Assembly (NCBI RefSeq): GCF_019173455.1
Contig: NZ_JADPQH010000001.1
Coordinates: forward strand, 744,001 to 808,000
Origin: Nesterenkonia sp. Act20
Lineage (GTDB): Bacteria; Actinomycetota; Actinomycetes; Actinomycetales; Micrococcaceae
Direction of reading: 5' to 3'
Length of the DNA: 64,000 nucleotides
The translations under genes were made by a program, and so were the position numbers. Position 1 is the stretch's first letter. Each line of letters opens with the position of its first letter. This document shows positions 63,201 to 64,000 of this stretch, one piece after another. Below the pieces are notes generated by a model, which was given only the letters and a program-made list of their open reading frames with translations, made no database searches and had not been told where the DNA came from.

Positions 63201-63615
63201 GTTCCACCCCCTCTAACTGCGAACCATTCGCATGAGTAATAGCCGATTGGCCTACCGGCCCGCGTCTTGAAAGGGGTTCGGGTGACCCCCCTCCCCCAGG
63301 TCTTGCTTGACCGCGAGCAACATTGCAGGCCGAGCACACAACTCCGCCCGTGTGTTCTAGTCCGATTGGTTTGCCGTTGAAGTGTCGCCACCAGGTTTCT
63401 TCTGTGTGGTCGAGCTGGAGATCCTGTGTGGACCCGCAGTCTGAGCAGAAGGGCTGGAGCTTGCGGGCCTTGCGGGATAGGCGCGCCCAGCGGGAGTCGT
63501 AGCCGCGTGCTGAGCTGCTGGTCTTCTTCGGTCGTTGTGCTTTGCGGACTTCGAGCAGGTGCTCGTCGCAGTAGCTGTTCTGTGATGGCTCTCCACAGCT
63601 GAGGCAGAACTTCAT
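63184..63615 (-). CDS. HNH endonuclease
   Basis: A 143-aa HNH nuclease. Zinc ligands appear as CLSCG, YCDEHL, FCSDCGS and CSACN; the HNH core is LQLDHTEETWWRHFNGKPIGLEHTGGVVCSACNVARG. HNH proteins next to terminase are needed for cos-type packaging in phages such as HK97. GGGAGGA lies 6 nt before ATG 63615, which sets the start. The stop is inside terL. An HNH next to terL is also typical of capsid-forming satellites. Confidence 0.88.
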   Translation of the reverse strand: MKFCLSCGEPSQNSYCDEHLLEVRKAQRPKKTSSSARGYDSRWARLSRKARKLQPFCSDCGSTQDLQLDHTEETWWRHFNGKPIGLEHTGGVVCSACNVARGQARPGGGGSPEPLSRRGPVGQSAITHANGSQLEGVEHEGRA

Positions 63616-63824
63616 GCTGATTCCTCCCAAGTTGCGGCGCGCTTGGACCAGCAGGAAGGACAAGGACAAGATGTCTCTGTAGCACCTCGATGCGGGCGAG
63701 GCCGCGTGACCATCTCCAAGGCGACAGATGCAAGCGACTCATAAGGTCCACCAGGAGCAAGGTTTGAGATGTAGCTACAGGCACAGGGCCAGTACCCGCA
63801 GCGGAGGCAGGTCACAGTACTCAC
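63612..63824 (-). CDS. Small Cys-rich phage-type protein
   Basis: A 70-aa protein with two Cys pairs, CLRCGYWPCAC near the start and CPCPSC near the end, which could bind zinc. It starts at GTG 63824 behind GGGAGGGGG and overlaps the HNH gene by 4 nt. It may be a DNA-binding helper or the counterpart of the small terminase, but there is no evidence for the latter. Confidence 0.6.
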   Translation of the reverse strand: MSTVTCLRCGYWPCACSYISNLAPGGPYESLASVALEMVTRPRPHRGATETSCPCPSCWSKRAATWEESA

Positions 63825-64000
63825 GCCGCCCCCTCCCTCATCGCCGGATTCCTGAAGGCGTTGAAGTCGAACGTGGAGGGGCCATCTGGAGCACGATCCA
63901 CCGGGGGATCTCCGAACAACTCATCCGGGCCAGGGGTGTGCGTTGGACGCACATACTCCGGGGGGTGTTCAGTAGACACGCCCTCAGGGGTCGCATTTGA
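63821..64000 (-). CDS. Hypothetical protein, C-terminal part
   Basis: The frame is open from the window edge to TGA 63821-63823, giving 59 residues rich in Pro, Asp and Glu (EHPPEYVRPTHTPGPDELFGDPPVDR) with an ending STFDFNAFRNPAMREGAA. The start lies outside. Its stop overlaps the GTG of the next gene (GTGA). Function cannot be assigned. Confidence 0.5.
   Translation of the reverse strand, partial: SNATPEGVSTEHPPEYVRPTHTPGPDELFGDPPVDRAPDGPSTFDFNAFRNPAMREGAA

Overview
The window is a high-GC chromosomal segment from an actinobacterium, most likely a member of the Micrococcaceae close to Nesterenkonia or Arthrobacter (inference). Supporting signs are a dcw cluster with MraZ, a PknL-type kinase beside a polyprenyl synthase and class II DAHP synthase, a fused E2-E1 2-oxoglutarate dehydrogenase (Kgd/OdhA), a SigR/RsrA pair, the tiny ribosomal protein bL37, a DUF6480 protein, and a MurE whose substrate loop reads DDPH rather than the diaminopimelate-type DNPR, which suggests L-lysine peptidoglycan.

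Layout. 1-7.6 kb: start of the division/cell-wall cluster on the minus strand (mraZ, rsmH, ftsL-like, ftsI, murE, murF, start of mraY), with a triple MraZ operator. 7.6-18 kb: DUF3040 protein, DNA polymerase IV, prenyl synthase, Ser/Thr kinase, DAHP synthase, acyl-CoA ligase, esterase, acyltransferase and tRNA-Leu(CAG). 18-30.5 kb: HrpA helicase, HIT protein, Zur with its zinc ABC importer, two CNNM/CorC membrane proteins and GuaB1. 30.6-45.3 kb: Kgd, SGNH hydrolase, bL37, SigR/RsrA, a DoxX-like protein, aroA-rsgA-hisN, a manganese-type ABC importer with its MntR regulator, and a pair of CrcB fluoride channels. 45.3-52.5 kb: ssrA (tmRNA), YrhK protein, aldo/keto reductase, DUF6480 protein, smpB, ftsX, ftsE with a very long tail, prfB. 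52.5-56.9 kb: a tad (Flp pilus) locus whose first gene, tadA, has lost its 5' end. 57-64 kb: a phage-type head and packaging module (HNH nuclease, large terminase, portal, MuF-like protein, scaffold, capsid, adaptor, stopper) running toward tadA and stopping before any tail gene.

Regulatory logic readable in the DNA: three 10-bp MraZ boxes before mraZ; a Zur-like palindrome before znuA; a DtxR/MntR-type palindrome before mntA; an exact SigR promoter (GGAAT-N18-GTT) before sigR; a divergent promoter palindrome between an esterase and plsC; a leader ORF before the CorC gene; and a CsoR-like palindrome plus a foldable inverted repeat at the edge of the phage-like element.

The most interesting region is 56.9-64 kb. 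A head-only module abuts a truncated tadA. This could be the end of a deleted prophage or the capsid/packaging end of a tail-less, capsid-forming phage satellite. The window ends before an integrase or replication module could settle it.
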